Shown one piece after another: positions 1 to 7,518 of a stretch of 16,581 nucleotides of DNA. Origin of the DNA: SKVR01 sp964410015 (GTDB lineage: Bacteria > Bacteroidota > Bacteroidia > Bacteroidales > UBA7960); NCBI GenBank assembly GCA_964410015.1, contig CAYPFV010000059.1, positions 1 through 16,581 of the forward strand, in the 5' to 3' direction. The notes beneath the pieces are model-generated. The model ran no database searches. It worked only from the letters and a program-made list of their open reading frames with translations, and was not told where the DNA came from. Both the position numbers and the translations under genes were made by a program. The stretch's first letter is position 1. Every line of letters starts with the position of its first letter.

Positions 1-209
1 CTCTGGAAACATCTCAGCATGTGAGGATAAGGGTATTTGATATTACAGGATCACTGGTAGAAACAATGACCGATACATGGCAACAGCCTGGCGAATATAA
101 TTTCAGGTTTAAATCTGGTTCGAAAGCAGGAGGAATGTATTTTATCCTTTTTGAATCTGATAATCAATCGGGTATGATCAAGGTTGCAGATACAGGACAA
201 CCGGAATAG
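1..209 (+). CDS. C-terminal end of a type IX secretion-sorted protein (5' partial)
   Basis: The reading frame is open from the left edge (first full codon at base 3) to the TAG at 207-209, so only about 68 C-terminal residues are visible. They match the type A T9SS C-terminal sorting domain: a strand with RIRVFDITG (family form xxVxDxxG), then SLVETM, a PGEYNFRF strand, an aGGMYFILFE strand (family form SGxYF) and a short basic end. In this family the domain directs a periplasmic protein through the type IX outer-membrane translocon, where it is normally cleaved. The catalytic or binding part of the protein lies outside the window, so its function cannot be stated. The tail after the last strand (KVADTGQPE) is a little longer and more acidic than the usual KMVLLK-type ending. 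A GTG at 21 is not the start, because the homology continues upstream of it. Confidence 0.8.
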   Translation, partial: LETSQHVRIRVFDITGSLVETMTDTWQQPGEYNFRFKSGSKAGGMYFILFESDNQSGMIKVADTGQPE

Positions 210-223
210 AAAAAAATCTCCAC

Positions 224-258
224 TCCCGGATCAGATTTGCTGGTTCGGGATTTTTTTT
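224..258 (+). terminator. Rho-independent terminator after the T9SS-sorted gene
   Basis: An 11-bp stem (TCCCGGATCAG with CTGGTTCGGGA, two G-T wobbles) closes a 5-base ATTTG loop and is followed by eight T residues. It lies 14 bp after the stop codon. A run of seven A residues precedes the stem, so it might also work on the other strand. Confidence 0.85.
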
Positions 259-885
259 ACGTTGATCATTTATTCATTGATGCCAAACAACAAGTGTTAA
301 ACCTTTGATTTTGAACCCTATTTAATTCTTTACCAATAGAATAACCAGTGTTTTTATTCCCTTTCTACTGGTAATCTTATCATAACTATCAGACGGGCAA
401 AGCGCACCTTACCACCATCCGGATCGTAAAAACCATTTCACAACAAAGTTTAAGTATTTCTTAACCTTCATTGACAACAATGCCCAAAACCAGTATAAAT
501 GGACAAACCACTGCAAACTGGTTCTTAAAATAATTGTCTGCCAGTGGATTTTTCCTCTCATTTTTTTTACTTTTATGGTTATGGTATTTGATTTCTTGCC
601 ATTTGCAAATTCATCAGGCAAATCATCCTACATATCTGAAAATCATTTGCTTTTGATCATCTTTGCAAACAACATTTTCAGAAAAAATGACGCCATTATA
701 AAGCCTGATAAAAAATTCGCTTAGTTGATTAATTTAAGACGGAAGGGTTTGTTAAATGCAATAATGGTGAGTATCAAAAAAATAAAATCCACAAACAGGA
801 TTCAATGAAATACCCATTGTCTGTATTTATAAAAATAGTTTTATGGCTACTAATGCAATAGCATAAAATAAAAAAAGAATCAATT
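259..885. other. AT-rich intergenic stretch with no convincing gene
   Basis: This stretch of about 630 bp has no gene with a start codon that I can support. It contains the start-less open frame listed at 386-724, a 6-bp inverted repeat ACCAGT/ACTGGT at 344-349 and 367-372 with an 18-base loop, and a short ATTTGC/GCAAAT inverted repeat near 601-621. I see no tRNA-like or riboswitch-like fold. A weak promoter-like pair for the next gene (TTG at 817-819, TAGTTTTA at 836-843) lies near its right end. Confidence 0.5.
386..724 (+). pseudogene. Start-less 112-codon open frame, possible remnant of a membrane protein gene
   Basis: A frame runs without a stop from 386 (right after a TAA at 383-385) to a TAG at 722-724. 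It encodes a basic, His-containing N-terminal half (for example HHPDRKNHFTTKFKYF), then a strongly hydrophobic segment at about residues 46-70 (LVLKIIVCQWIFPLIFFTF), then a polar tail ending KPDKKFA. There is no ATG, GTG or TTG before the hydrophobic segment, so as it stands it could not be translated as a whole. In an AT-rich region a stop-free run of this length is uncommon but possible by chance. I read it as either a decayed gene that lost its 5' end or a chance frame. I do not recognise the family. Confidence 0.25.
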
Positions 886-1464
886 ATGCACGACATAGAA
901 CCTTTCTACTCGTGGAGAAACATATACATTGCCGATGAAGATGAAAGATCACCTTTTCATGGGAGAAATTATAGTGAGTTTGAGTTTACACATGCTGTGT
1001 ATGATCATTTGATTCACCCCCAATGGGATGAGATCGGCTCCCCTACTTTGTTTATCAAAATATTATATGCCGATTACGACGAAGGTGTATGTATTATTGA
1101 GTTTATTGGGGAATGGAATGACTGCCTGCACAACGACATTATGTATCTGAAAAGGAATATTGTAGAACCCCTTATAGAAGAAGGAATTAATAAGTTTATC
1201 CTTTTGGGTGAAAATATTTTAAACTTCCACTATTCTGATGATTGCTATTACCAGGAGTGGTTTGATGAAATTGAAGAAGGATGGATTGTGGGTATCAATT
1301 TCCGCGATTTTGTGATACGTGAATTCGAAAATGCAAATATAGACTATTACATAGCATTTGGAAAGCATTTTGATGACCTCAACTGGCGCAGATTTTCACC
1401 CCAACAGCTATGCAAACTTATTGATTATCAAATGATGAGAAGAATAAACCCCTACTCGGGATAA
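886..1464 (+). CDS. Conserved hypothetical protein (Bacteroidota)
   Basis: This 192-residue acidic, aromatic-rich soluble protein has no signal peptide or membrane segment. I recall similar unnamed proteins in Bacteroidota sharing the opening pattern HDIEPFYxWR, the HPQWDEIGSPTL stretch, a GEWNDxxxNDIMxLKR block near residues 75-90, and FHYSDDCYYQEWF near 113-125. The function is unknown. The mix of beta-type hydrophobic strands (LFIKILYADY, CIIEFIGEW, KFILLGENIL) and helices suggests a compact alpha/beta fold, but no catalytic motif is obvious. The ATG is preceded by an A-rich stretch, usual for this phylum. It stands alone, with a long empty region upstream and a convergent deaminase gene 87 bp downstream. 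Confidence 0.8.
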   Translation: MHDIEPFYSWRNIYIADEDERSPFHGRNYSEFEFTHAVYDHLIHPQWDEIGSPTLFIKILYADYDEGVCIIEFIGEWNDCLHNDIMYLKRNIVEPLIEEGINKFILLGENILNFHYSDDCYYQEWFDEIEEGWIVGINFRDFVIREFENANIDYYIAFGKHFDDLNWRRFSPQQLCKLIDYQMMRRINPYSG

Positions 1465-1551
1465 AAGCATGAGATTTCATCACTTTGAATAAAATAATTT
1501 TTCAAACGTGTCATAACCCAAGATACAAGAAATCCTGTTGATTATCTTCTG

Positions 1552-2883
1552 TTATTTTTGCACAATCCCATTTTTTTGCATTACCGCTGCTGCAATGCTA
1601 TCAACTTTTGCAAATACTTCTTCTTCGTTTATTTTCAACAATTGCTTATTTTCCATCACTACTTTACCATCAATCAAAACAGTATCCACATCGCTGCCCC
1701 GCATACTGTATACCAGCAGCGAATAAATATTATAGACTGGATGTGAATGGGGTTGATTCATGTCAAGAATAAGGATATCCGCTTTTTTTCCAACCTCAAG
1801 TGAACCAATCTGACCATCGGCACCCAATGCCTTAGCACCTCCCATGGTAGCCATATAAACAACACTTTGAGCATCCATCACTGACGGATTTTTTTGGTTT
1901 AGTTTATGAATAATGGCTGCAGAATTCATTTCTTCAAACATATCCATATTATTATTGCTGGCAACACCATCAGTACCTAAACCAACATTAACACCAGCAT
2001 TTAATAATTCCGGAACAGGAGCCACTCCACTGGCCAATTTCATATTACACTCCGGGTTATGGGCTACCGAAACCCCTTTTTTTGCCAGCACTCTTATATC
2101 TTCATCATCTAAATGTACTCCGTGAGCCGCCACAGTCCTCTCATTCAACGCACCTATACTATCCAGATAACCAACTGGAGATAACCCATGCTTTTTTATC
2201 GACTGATCATATTCGCGACGGGTTTCTGCTACATGAATATTGAAAGGTACCTTATATGTATCCGACAATTCCCGTGCCTTCACAATGTAATCCCTCGAAC
2301 AGGAATAAGGTGAATGTGCTGAAGATGATATAGTAATATGTCTGTGGTGATTCCATTTCTTCATCAACATTTCCCCCCTTTCCAATCCTTTCAAAGGACT
2401 GGGACTATTGGGTGCCGGAAAATCAATGATCGCCTCCGATAAAAACGCCCGTATCCCTGTCCTGTCTGCCAATTGAGCGATATCATCAGCGAAGTAATAC
2501 ATATCATTGAATGTTGTTGTACCACTTTTGATCATTTCTGCTATGGCCAATTCGGCTCCGGCCACAACATTTTTAGCATTGATAAATGCAGATTCAACAG
2601 GAAATATGTAATCATACAACCATTCATGCAAAGAAAGATCATCAGCGTATCCTCTGAAAATCGTCATTGGAATATGTGTATGGGCGTTTATAATACCAGG
2701 CATTACCAATTTTCCCATACCATCGATCAATTGAACACTTTTATACTCAGTTTTTACATCTTTATCTTCTCCTACTGCTGCAATTTGATCATCTTCTATA
2801 ACTACCGTTCCTTTTCTGAAAAAATGAAACCCTGCATCCATAGTCAATACCATTGCATTCCTGATAATCTTTACAGAACTCAT
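1552..2883 (-). CDS. mtaD: 5-methylthioadenosine/S-adenosylhomocysteine deaminase (amidohydrolase)
   Basis: This cytosolic 443-residue metal-dependent deaminase is predicted to convert methylthioadenosine or S-adenosylhomocysteine to the inosine analogue and ammonia. It has the amidohydrolase layout: an N-terminal beta-sandwich piece ending in LVMPGIINAHTH with metal ligands H68 and H70, IHVAE with H217 and E220, AAHGVH with H254, and LGTDG with D305. HNPECNMKLASG (275-286) is the substrate-binding stretch of the MtaD group, where family members usually have Ser in place of this Cys. GSLEVGKKADILILD near the C terminus is the returning sandwich strand. I chose the ATG at 2883; a TTG three codons upstream is possible but adds nothing conserved. 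Guanine or other nucleoside deaminase activity cannot be excluded from sequence. It is divergent from a purine nucleoside phosphorylase 167 bp away, which fits a shared role in nucleoside salvage. Confidence 0.88.
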   Translation of the reverse strand: MSSVKIIRNAMVLTMDAGFHFFRKGTVVIEDDQIAAVGEDKDVKTEYKSVQLIDGMGKLVMPGIINAHTHIPMTIFRGYADDLSLHEWLYDYIFPVESAFINAKNVVAGAELAIAEMIKSGTTTFNDMYYFADDIAQLADRTGIRAFLSEAIIDFPAPNSPSPLKGLERGEMLMKKWNHHRHITISSSAHSPYSCSRDYIVKARELSDTYKVPFNIHVAETRREYDQSIKKHGLSPVGYLDSIGALNERTVAAHGVHLDDEDIRVLAKKGVSVAHNPECNMKLASGVAPVPELLNAGVNVGLGTDGVASNNNMDMFEEMNSAAIIHKLNQKNPSVMDAQSVVYMATMGGAKALGADGQIGSLEVGKKADILILDMNQPHSHPVYNIYSLLVYSMRGSDVDTVLIDGKVVMENKQLLKINEEEVFAKVDSIAAAVMQKNGIVQK

Positions 2884-2964
2884 ATATGTCAAGTTTGTTT
2901 TATATTTTTGCTGTTGAAATATCCTTGAAGGAAGTTGTAAAATTACAGATAATTACCAAACTGC

Positions 2965-2993
2965 TTTGTGTAGAAAAACATTTAGTATATTTG
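2965..2993 (+). promoter_or_regulatory. Bacteroidota-type promoter for the nucleoside phosphorylase
   Basis: A TTTG (-33 element) at 2965-2968 and a perfect TAnnTTTG (-7 element, TATATTTG) at 2986-2993 are separated by 17 bp, close to the published Bacteroides/Flavobacterium spacing. Transcription would begin near 3000, giving a leader of about 50 bases to the chosen ATG at 3051. This is the best-formed promoter in the window. Confidence 0.7.
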
Positions 2994-3050
2994 ATAACAA
3001 ACAACTCTCAATAAATTATGATCATCAAACCCTTCAAGAAAAAAGCAAAC

Positions 3051-3869
3051 ATGTTAGAAAAAATCAAAGAAACAGCAAATTTTTTAAATGACAAAACCGG
3101 ATTTCATCCCGAAACAGGCATTATATTGGGTTCGGGGCTGGGAGGTTTGGTACAATCTATAACAGTGGAGCACGAATTTGATTACAAAAATATACCCAAT
3201 TTCCCATTATCAACAGTAGAAGGACATAAGGGCAAACTCATTTTTGGAACCCTGGCAGGGAAAAAAGTGTTGGCAATGCAAGGAAGATTCCACTATTATG
3301 AAGGATACAAAATGGAAGAAGTAGTTTTTCCTGTAAGAGTAATGAAACTCCTGGGAATTAAACATCTGTTCCTTTCTAATGCTGCCGGTGGTTTGAACCC
3401 TGATTATCAGATAGGAGATTTGATGATCATAAAAGACCAGATTAATATGTTCCCGGAAAACCCTTTGAGGGGAAAAAATATTGACGAACTCGGCCCCCGG
3501 TTTCCCGAAATGAGCCAACCATTTGATCGTAAACTAATCAAAAATGCCATCAGGATAGCACTTGACAACAATATCAAACACCAAACCGGCGTATATGTTG
3601 GAAGTCCCGGACCAACACTCGAAACAAGCTCTGAATACAAAATGTTTCTTTTCCTCGGAGCCGATGCCACCGGTATGTCTACTGTTCCTGAAGTAATTGC
3701 TGCCAGACATATGGGCATTACCTGTTTTGGAATTTCTGTTATCACCAACATGGCTGTTACCGACGAATCTGAATCTGGAACAACTCATGAAGAAGTACAA
3801 AACACTGCCGCATTAGCACAACCAGGCATGACAATCATTTTTAAAGAACTCATCAAGACCATGGATTAA
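3051..3869 (+). CDS. Purine nucleoside phosphorylase, class I (trimeric type)
   Basis: This 272-residue cytosolic enzyme is predicted to cleave inosine or guanosine with phosphate to the base and ribose-1-phosphate. Family landmarks are in order: GSGLGG (27-32, phosphate loop), GHKG (58-61), GRFHYYEGY (78-86, phosphate and ribose contacts), NAAGG (110-114), PTLET with E191 (purine contact), TGMSTVPE with M209 and S210 (ribose contacts), ITN with N233 (6-oxopurine selectivity) and THEEV with H246. H246 aligns with the His that binds the 5'-hydroxyl in human PNP; methylthioadenosine phosphorylases replace it with a hydrophobic residue. I therefore favour normal nucleosides over methylthioinosine as substrate. 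The start at 3051 matches the usual N terminus; an in-frame ATG at 3018 would add 11 basic residues. It has its own promoter and is divergent from mtaD. Confidence 0.92.
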   Translation: MLEKIKETANFLNDKTGFHPETGIILGSGLGGLVQSITVEHEFDYKNIPNFPLSTVEGHKGKLIFGTLAGKKVLAMQGRFHYYEGYKMEEVVFPVRVMKLLGIKHLFLSNAAGGLNPDYQIGDLMIIKDQINMFPENPLRGKNIDELGPRFPEMSQPFDRKLIKNAIRIALDNNIKHQTGVYVGSPGPTLETSSEYKMFLFLGADATGMSTVPEVIAARHMGITCFGISVITNMAVTDESESGTTHEEVQNTAALAQPGMTIIFKELIKTMD

Positions 3870-3903
3870 TAAAATCCTGTTATTAACCCATAGCTGATTT
3901 TAT
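3869..3903 (+). terminator. Weak candidate terminator after the phosphorylase gene
   Basis: A perfect 8-bp AT-rich inverted repeat (ATAAAATC and GATTTTAT) with a 19-base loop begins at the stop codon. The stem has little GC and no T run follows directly, so it may be a weak terminator or have no function. Confidence 0.3.
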
Positions 3904-3929
3904 CCTTTCCTGAAAAAATTTATAAAATA

Positions 3930-3971
3930 GTAAACCAGGTAAACCAAATAAAGTTTTTTAGTTTACCTTTG
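3930..3971 (+). promoter_or_regulatory. Candidate promoter and TetR operator upstream of the efflux operon
   Basis: Two direct copies of GTAAACCA (3930-3937 and 3939-3946, a 9-bp period) are followed by an inverted copy. AGGTAAAC at 3937-3944 is the exact reverse complement of GTTTACCT at 3961-3968. The inverted arm overlaps a perfect Bacteroidota -7 box, TACCTTTG at 3964-3971. A repressor bound there would block the promoter. TetR proteins usually bind inverted repeats and often regulate themselves, so the regulator at 4212 is the natural candidate. I see no good -33 TTTG at the right distance. The assignment to this regulator is inference. Confidence 0.4.
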
Positions 3972-4211
3972 TGGTGATTTTTCATACAAAACAGCAAATT
4001 TTTATTTTGAGAATAACTGTATTAGAAGAAACCATTAAAAACATGAAATGTACATTAAGTGCAGATGTTATCTGAAAATATTGATTAAACAATTATATGT
4101 TATTTCACACATGCATTATTGAAATCAGCAAACATGGAGTTCCTTACAACCTATTTAAAATAAACTATTTACGGATAAAACAAAACATTAATTTTTAATA
4201 CAGGAAAACAA
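3972..4211 (+). other. Long AT-rich leader upstream of the TetR gene
   Basis: Together with the promoter and weak terminator this fills the 342 bp between the phosphorylase and the TetR gene. If transcription starts just after 3971, the leader is about 235 bases. It contains tiny ATG frames (for example 9-10 codons at 4043 and at about 4134) but no conserved riboswitch or attenuator that I can recognise. A nearer promoter may exist but no perfect TAnnTTTG is present close to the start codon. Confidence 0.35.
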
Positions 4212-4835
4212 ATGAATAAACCCAGGGATGTGGAGGATAAAATTAAAATAATTCTCAAAGTAGCGGAGGAACTGTTTGATCATTTCGGATTCAGTAAAAG
4301 CACCTCAGAAGAAATTGCACAAAGAGCAGGTGTAAGTAAGCGGACTCTTTATAAATATTTCGATAGCAAAAAAAAGATACTGGAGGTATATATCAACCAA
4401 AAGATTGAAACCCTCCGTTATGAACTTGAAAGCGTATTGGCAAAGCAGATTATATTTCCGGAGAAAATGCGCCAGATTACAACCCAGGTAGCCGTTACCC
4501 TGTCGGGTATGTCGCCTCACTTCCTGAACGACCTTCGTATAAATGTTCCTGATGTATGGCAAAATATCTCTGATTTCAGACGCGAGATGGTACATGTTTA
4601 CTTTCCTATGCTACTCGATGAGGGAATCAAAGAAGGGCATTTCAAATCTGACATAAACAAAGGGGTGGCGGTACTGATCATGGTTAATGCTATGGAAATC
4701 ATAATTAACCCTCAGGTTACACAAACACTTCCAAGTGATCTTTTACAAGATATACCCAAAAAACCAGAAAAACTATTCGACAAAGTAATACAAATTATAT
4801 ATGACGGAATTCATGAAGAAAAATCAGGGTTTTGA
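4212..4835 (+). CDS. TetR/AcrR-family transcriptional regulator of the efflux operon
   Basis: This 207-residue one-component DNA-binding protein has a typical TetR N-terminal domain at about residues 10-57. The pattern is ILKVAEELFDHFGFSKSTSEEIAQ, then AGVSKRTLYKYF as the recognition part of the helix-turn-helix and SKKKIL closing the domain. The helical C-terminal half is the ligand and dimer domain, which is too divergent to suggest a ligand. It is the first gene of a same-strand run with a TolC-type factor, adaptor and RND pump, so it most likely represses that operon and releases it on binding a toxic substrate. The stop codon is at 4833-4835, and the outer-membrane gene begins 91 bp later. 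Its sequence is ordinary for the family. Confidence 0.9.
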   Translation: MNKPRDVEDKIKIILKVAEELFDHFGFSKSTSEEIAQRAGVSKRTLYKYFDSKKKILEVYINQKIETLRYELESVLAKQIIFPEKMRQITTQVAVTLSGMSPHFLNDLRINVPDVWQNISDFRREMVHVYFPMLLDEGIKEGHFKSDINKGVAVLIMVNAMEIIINPQVTQTLPSDLLQDIPKKPEKLFDKVIQIIYDGIHEEKSGF

Positions 4836-4926
4836 AAAATACGTCTGTAGTTTTTTCTTTCCACCCTTTTCCACAAAAAAAAACAATGATGAATCCCACA
4901 GAACAGATGAAATAAAATGCGAACAG

Positions 4927-6402
4927 ATGAAAACATTTAGGATCATAAAAAAAACATTTCTTTTTATCTTTTTCCTTTTTATTTCACTGGATAGTTTTTC
5001 ACAAAGAGAACTTACATGGGATGAATGTAAAGAACTTGCCCTTTCCAACAACCGTGAAATCAATATTGCCAGGTTACAGGTAAGTATTGCGGAGTCAATG
5101 AGAAAAGCATCATACACAAAATTTTTACCTGCTATTGATTTTACAGGTGGTTATGCTCGAATAAACAAACAATTTAATCTCTTGCCGAAGGATATGTTTC
5201 TGCCCGTAGTGCCTTCCAATGCGATTGATTTAGATGGTGGCAGAATCAACCCTTTGGAGTTGATCAACTCTGATGCATTGGTAACTCTACCTGATGGTTC
5301 TGTTGCAACTGACAGCGACGGAAATTTCATTTTCAGAAATTATGCATATTTACCCAGATCTGAAACATCTTTTGGCCAACATAATAATTTACTGGGAAGC
5401 ATAAACCTGAAGCAACCAATTTTTACCGGCGGCAAAATAAAAGCTCAATACAAGGCAGCAAGCATAATGCAGGATATGGCACATCACGATCAAAATCTCA
5501 CACAACGTGAAGTAGTAATGGAAACAGCAACACTGTTTTGGAAATTGGTAACTCTGCAGGAAAAAATAAAACTGGCAGATCAGTATGAAGAATTGCTCGA
5601 AAAAACTGTATCTGATATAGAAGGATTGGTTGAAGAAGGTATTGTACACAGAAGCGATCTTTTGAAAGCTCAAGTAAAATATAATGAAGCCTTACTGGAG
5701 CGCATGAAAGCCCAAAACGGAATTACCCGGATAAGTATGGCTATTTGCCGGATGACCGGATTACCTCTTACAACCAACATTTTAGCCGTAGCAGATAAAA
5801 ACATAGAAACACAACAATTCGTTCTTGAGGAACTTACCCGAACAGGTTTGGAAAACCGGACAGAAATTTTGTTAGCACAAAAACAAACAGAATTGGATGA
5901 GACACTCACGAAACTCGCCAAAGCGAATTTTTATCCCGATATCGGAATGGGTGCTGCATATTTCGCTTCCAATCCCAATCCCTACAATGGGTTTGAACCA
6001 GAGATTGGTCATGACTGGATAGCAGGCATAACCATGAAAATGCCCATTTACAACTGGGGCGAGAAAAAGCATCTGCTGCAAGCTGCCAGAAATAAGGAAA
6101 AGGCCGGCGAAATTCAAAAGGAAGATGTAAGAAAACTTATACAATTAGATATTGCAAATGCTTATTACCAATGGCTCGAAGCGAAAAAAACGGTAGAGAT
6201 TAAAAAAATTTCATTAGAGCAGGGTGAAGAAAACATGCAACTTGCACAAGACCAGTTTGATAATGGCAGAATGAACACTACAGACCTTCTGGAAGCACAA
6301 ACACTGTGGCAAAAAGCCCAAACAGAACATAACGAAGCGCTGGCCCAATTGAGGAAAAACATCATGGAACTAAAAAAAACTACCGGAGAATTGACAGAAT
6401 AA
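4927..6402 (+). CDS. TolC-family outer membrane efflux protein
   Basis: This 491-residue outer-membrane factor forms the exit duct of the RND pump encoded just downstream. The start at 4927 gives a proper signal peptide: basic MKTFRIIKK, hydrophobic FLFIFFLFISL and a cleavage site ending SFSQ. An in-frame ATG at 4801, inside the TetR gene, would add 42 unlikely residues. The mature protein shows the duplicated TolC plan. The first half has LTWDECKELALSNNREI, a beta hairpin and NLKQPIFTGGKIKAQY. The second half has a DETLTKLAKANFYPDIGMGA strand, GITMKMPIYNWGEKKHLLQAA, and the closing helices with GRMNTTDLLEAQTLW. The first surface hairpin is enlarged at about residues 84-153, with Gly/Asp/Asn-rich sequence such as VTLPDGSVATDSDG. 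It ends 24 bp before the adaptor gene. Confidence 0.9.
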   Translation: MKTFRIIKKTFLFIFFLFISLDSFSQRELTWDECKELALSNNREINIARLQVSIAESMRKASYTKFLPAIDFTGGYARINKQFNLLPKDMFLPVVPSNAIDLDGGRINPLELINSDALVTLPDGSVATDSDGNFIFRNYAYLPRSETSFGQHNNLLGSINLKQPIFTGGKIKAQYKAASIMQDMAHHDQNLTQREVVMETATLFWKLVTLQEKIKLADQYEELLEKTVSDIEGLVEEGIVHRSDLLKAQVKYNEALLERMKAQNGITRISMAICRMTGLPLTTNILAVADKNIETQQFVLEELTRTGLENRTEILLAQKQTELDETLTKLAKANFYPDIGMGAAYFASNPNPYNGFEPEIGHDWIAGITMKMPIYNWGEKKHLLQAARNKEKAGEIQKEDVRKLIQLDIANAYYQWLEAKKTVEIKKISLEQGEENMQLAQDQFDNGRMNTTDLLEAQTLWQKAQTEHNEALAQLRKNIMELKKTTGELTE

Positions 6403-6426
6403 AAACAATACCAAAAATACCTTACC

Positions 6427-7470
6427 ATGAATATATCTAATAAGGGCATGCTGATAATCATCATGATCTTATCTGTCGTAGCATGTAAACAAACCGAAAA
6501 CGAAAAAACAAACCAGGAAGATTCAACTACAAGAGTTAGCATAATCTATCCGGAAAAACGAGAACATCAGCAATCATGGCAACTGGCTGGCACCCTGAAA
6601 CCATGGAAAGAAGCCAATCTGGGCACTTCAATTCCGGGAAAAGTTGAACGAATATACACAGAGGAAGGGCAATGGGTTGAAAAAGGTACGTTGGTAGCCA
6701 AACTCAGTGCAGAACCTGCTTTGATGGCAAAAGTGGAATACGAAACCTTAAAAAACGATTTCGAACGTGTGGAAAGATTGCTGGAAAAAGGTAGCATTAC
6801 TAAGCAGGAATTTGACCATGTTCAGGGACAATACAAAGCTGCCAGGGCAAAATATGATCTGATGGAAAAAAACACCATGATAAGAGCCCCTTTCGCTGGT
6901 AAGATTATGGAAATAATGATGAATGAAGGAGAAACGTTCTTTTTTCACCCTGCTCTTAAACCGGGTGTTTCAAATGCGCCGGGTATAGTCAGAATTATGC
7001 AGACCCGTCCTTTAAAAATCATAGTCAACATACCCGAAAATATCATTCCCAAGATAGAACATATACATGAAATAACCATTACATCTGACCTGTATCCAGA
7101 GAAACAATTTGGTGGAAAGATACTAAAACTAACTCCTCTTGTTTCAGAAAATTCCCGCACTGCACCATTAGAAATACAGGTAGACCCGGGTAATGAAATC
7201 CTTTTGCCGGGTATGTTTGTTAAAGTTACACTTCGACTCAAATCGGAGCAATATTTTTTTGTACCCCGACATACAGTGGCAAATATGGAGCAGAATCCTT
7301 TCGTTTGGAGTATCAACCATGAAAACAAGGTACAGAAAACTCCTGTCAGGCAATTGTTTATTCATGATGGATATGCTGCTATTGAAGGCGTTCAGGAAAA
7401 TACAAAAATCGTAACTGCAGATAGTAACCAGTTAAAAGAAGGAAACACTGTGAAAGTGAAGGCAAAATAA
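6427..7470 (+). CDS. RND efflux periplasmic adaptor (HlyD/AcrA-type membrane fusion lipoprotein)
   Basis: This 347-residue adaptor links the inner-membrane pump to the TolC-type duct. It begins with a lipoprotein signal, hydrophobic MLIIIMILSVVAC, whose lipobox ends in C20, so it is probably anchored by lipid to the inner membrane facing the periplasm. The first lipoyl half (about 64-95) includes LGTSIPGKVERIYTEEGQWV. A short alpha-helical hairpin follows (about 97-146, including LLEKGSITKQEFD), then the second lipoyl half (IRAPFAGKIMEIMMNEGE, 152-169). The beta-barrel domain spans about 190-270 (PLKIIVNIPE ... LLPGMFVKVTLRL) and a membrane-proximal domain about 275-345. The hairpin is short, as in many Bacteroidota adaptors. 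It sits between the duct gene (24 bp upstream) and the pump gene (48 bp downstream) and is surely co-transcribed. Confidence 0.92.
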   Translation: MNISNKGMLIIIMILSVVACKQTENEKTNQEDSTTRVSIIYPEKREHQQSWQLAGTLKPWKEANLGTSIPGKVERIYTEEGQWVEKGTLVAKLSAEPALMAKVEYETLKNDFERVERLLEKGSITKQEFDHVQGQYKAARAKYDLMEKNTMIRAPFAGKIMEIMMNEGETFFFHPALKPGVSNAPGIVRIMQTRPLKIIVNIPENIIPKIEHIHEITITSDLYPEKQFGGKILKLTPLVSENSRTAPLEIQVDPGNEILLPGMFVKVTLRLKSEQYFFVPRHTVANMEQNPFVWSINHENKVQKTPVRQLFIHDGYAAIEGVQENTKIVTADSNQLKEGNTVKVKAK

Positions 7471-7518
7471 AACATCTCTATTCAAACTCAAAATAAACAA
7501 AAGTAAAAGCACGCAGGT

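Noticed and set aside
344..372. Inverted repeat ACCAGT/ACTGGT with an 18-base loop
   Set aside because: The stem is only 6 bp, does not extend, and is expected by chance in several hundred bases of non-coding DNA.
409..621. Minus-strand frame of 70 codons (basic, Trp-rich)
   Set aside because: It lies antisense to the start-less plus-strand frame, has no family resemblance, and its composition (many Lys and Trp from A- and T-rich codons) looks like a shadow of AT-rich DNA.
2473..2928. Plus-strand frame of 151 codons opposite the deaminase
   Set aside because: It is antisense to mtaD, which has intact metal-binding motifs, and its composition (Cys, His, Phe-rich) is typical of a reverse-strand shadow.
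4801..4926. Upstream ATG extending the TolC-type gene into the TetR gene
   Set aside because: The extra 42 residues would bury the signal peptide that begins at 4927 and are not TolC-like.
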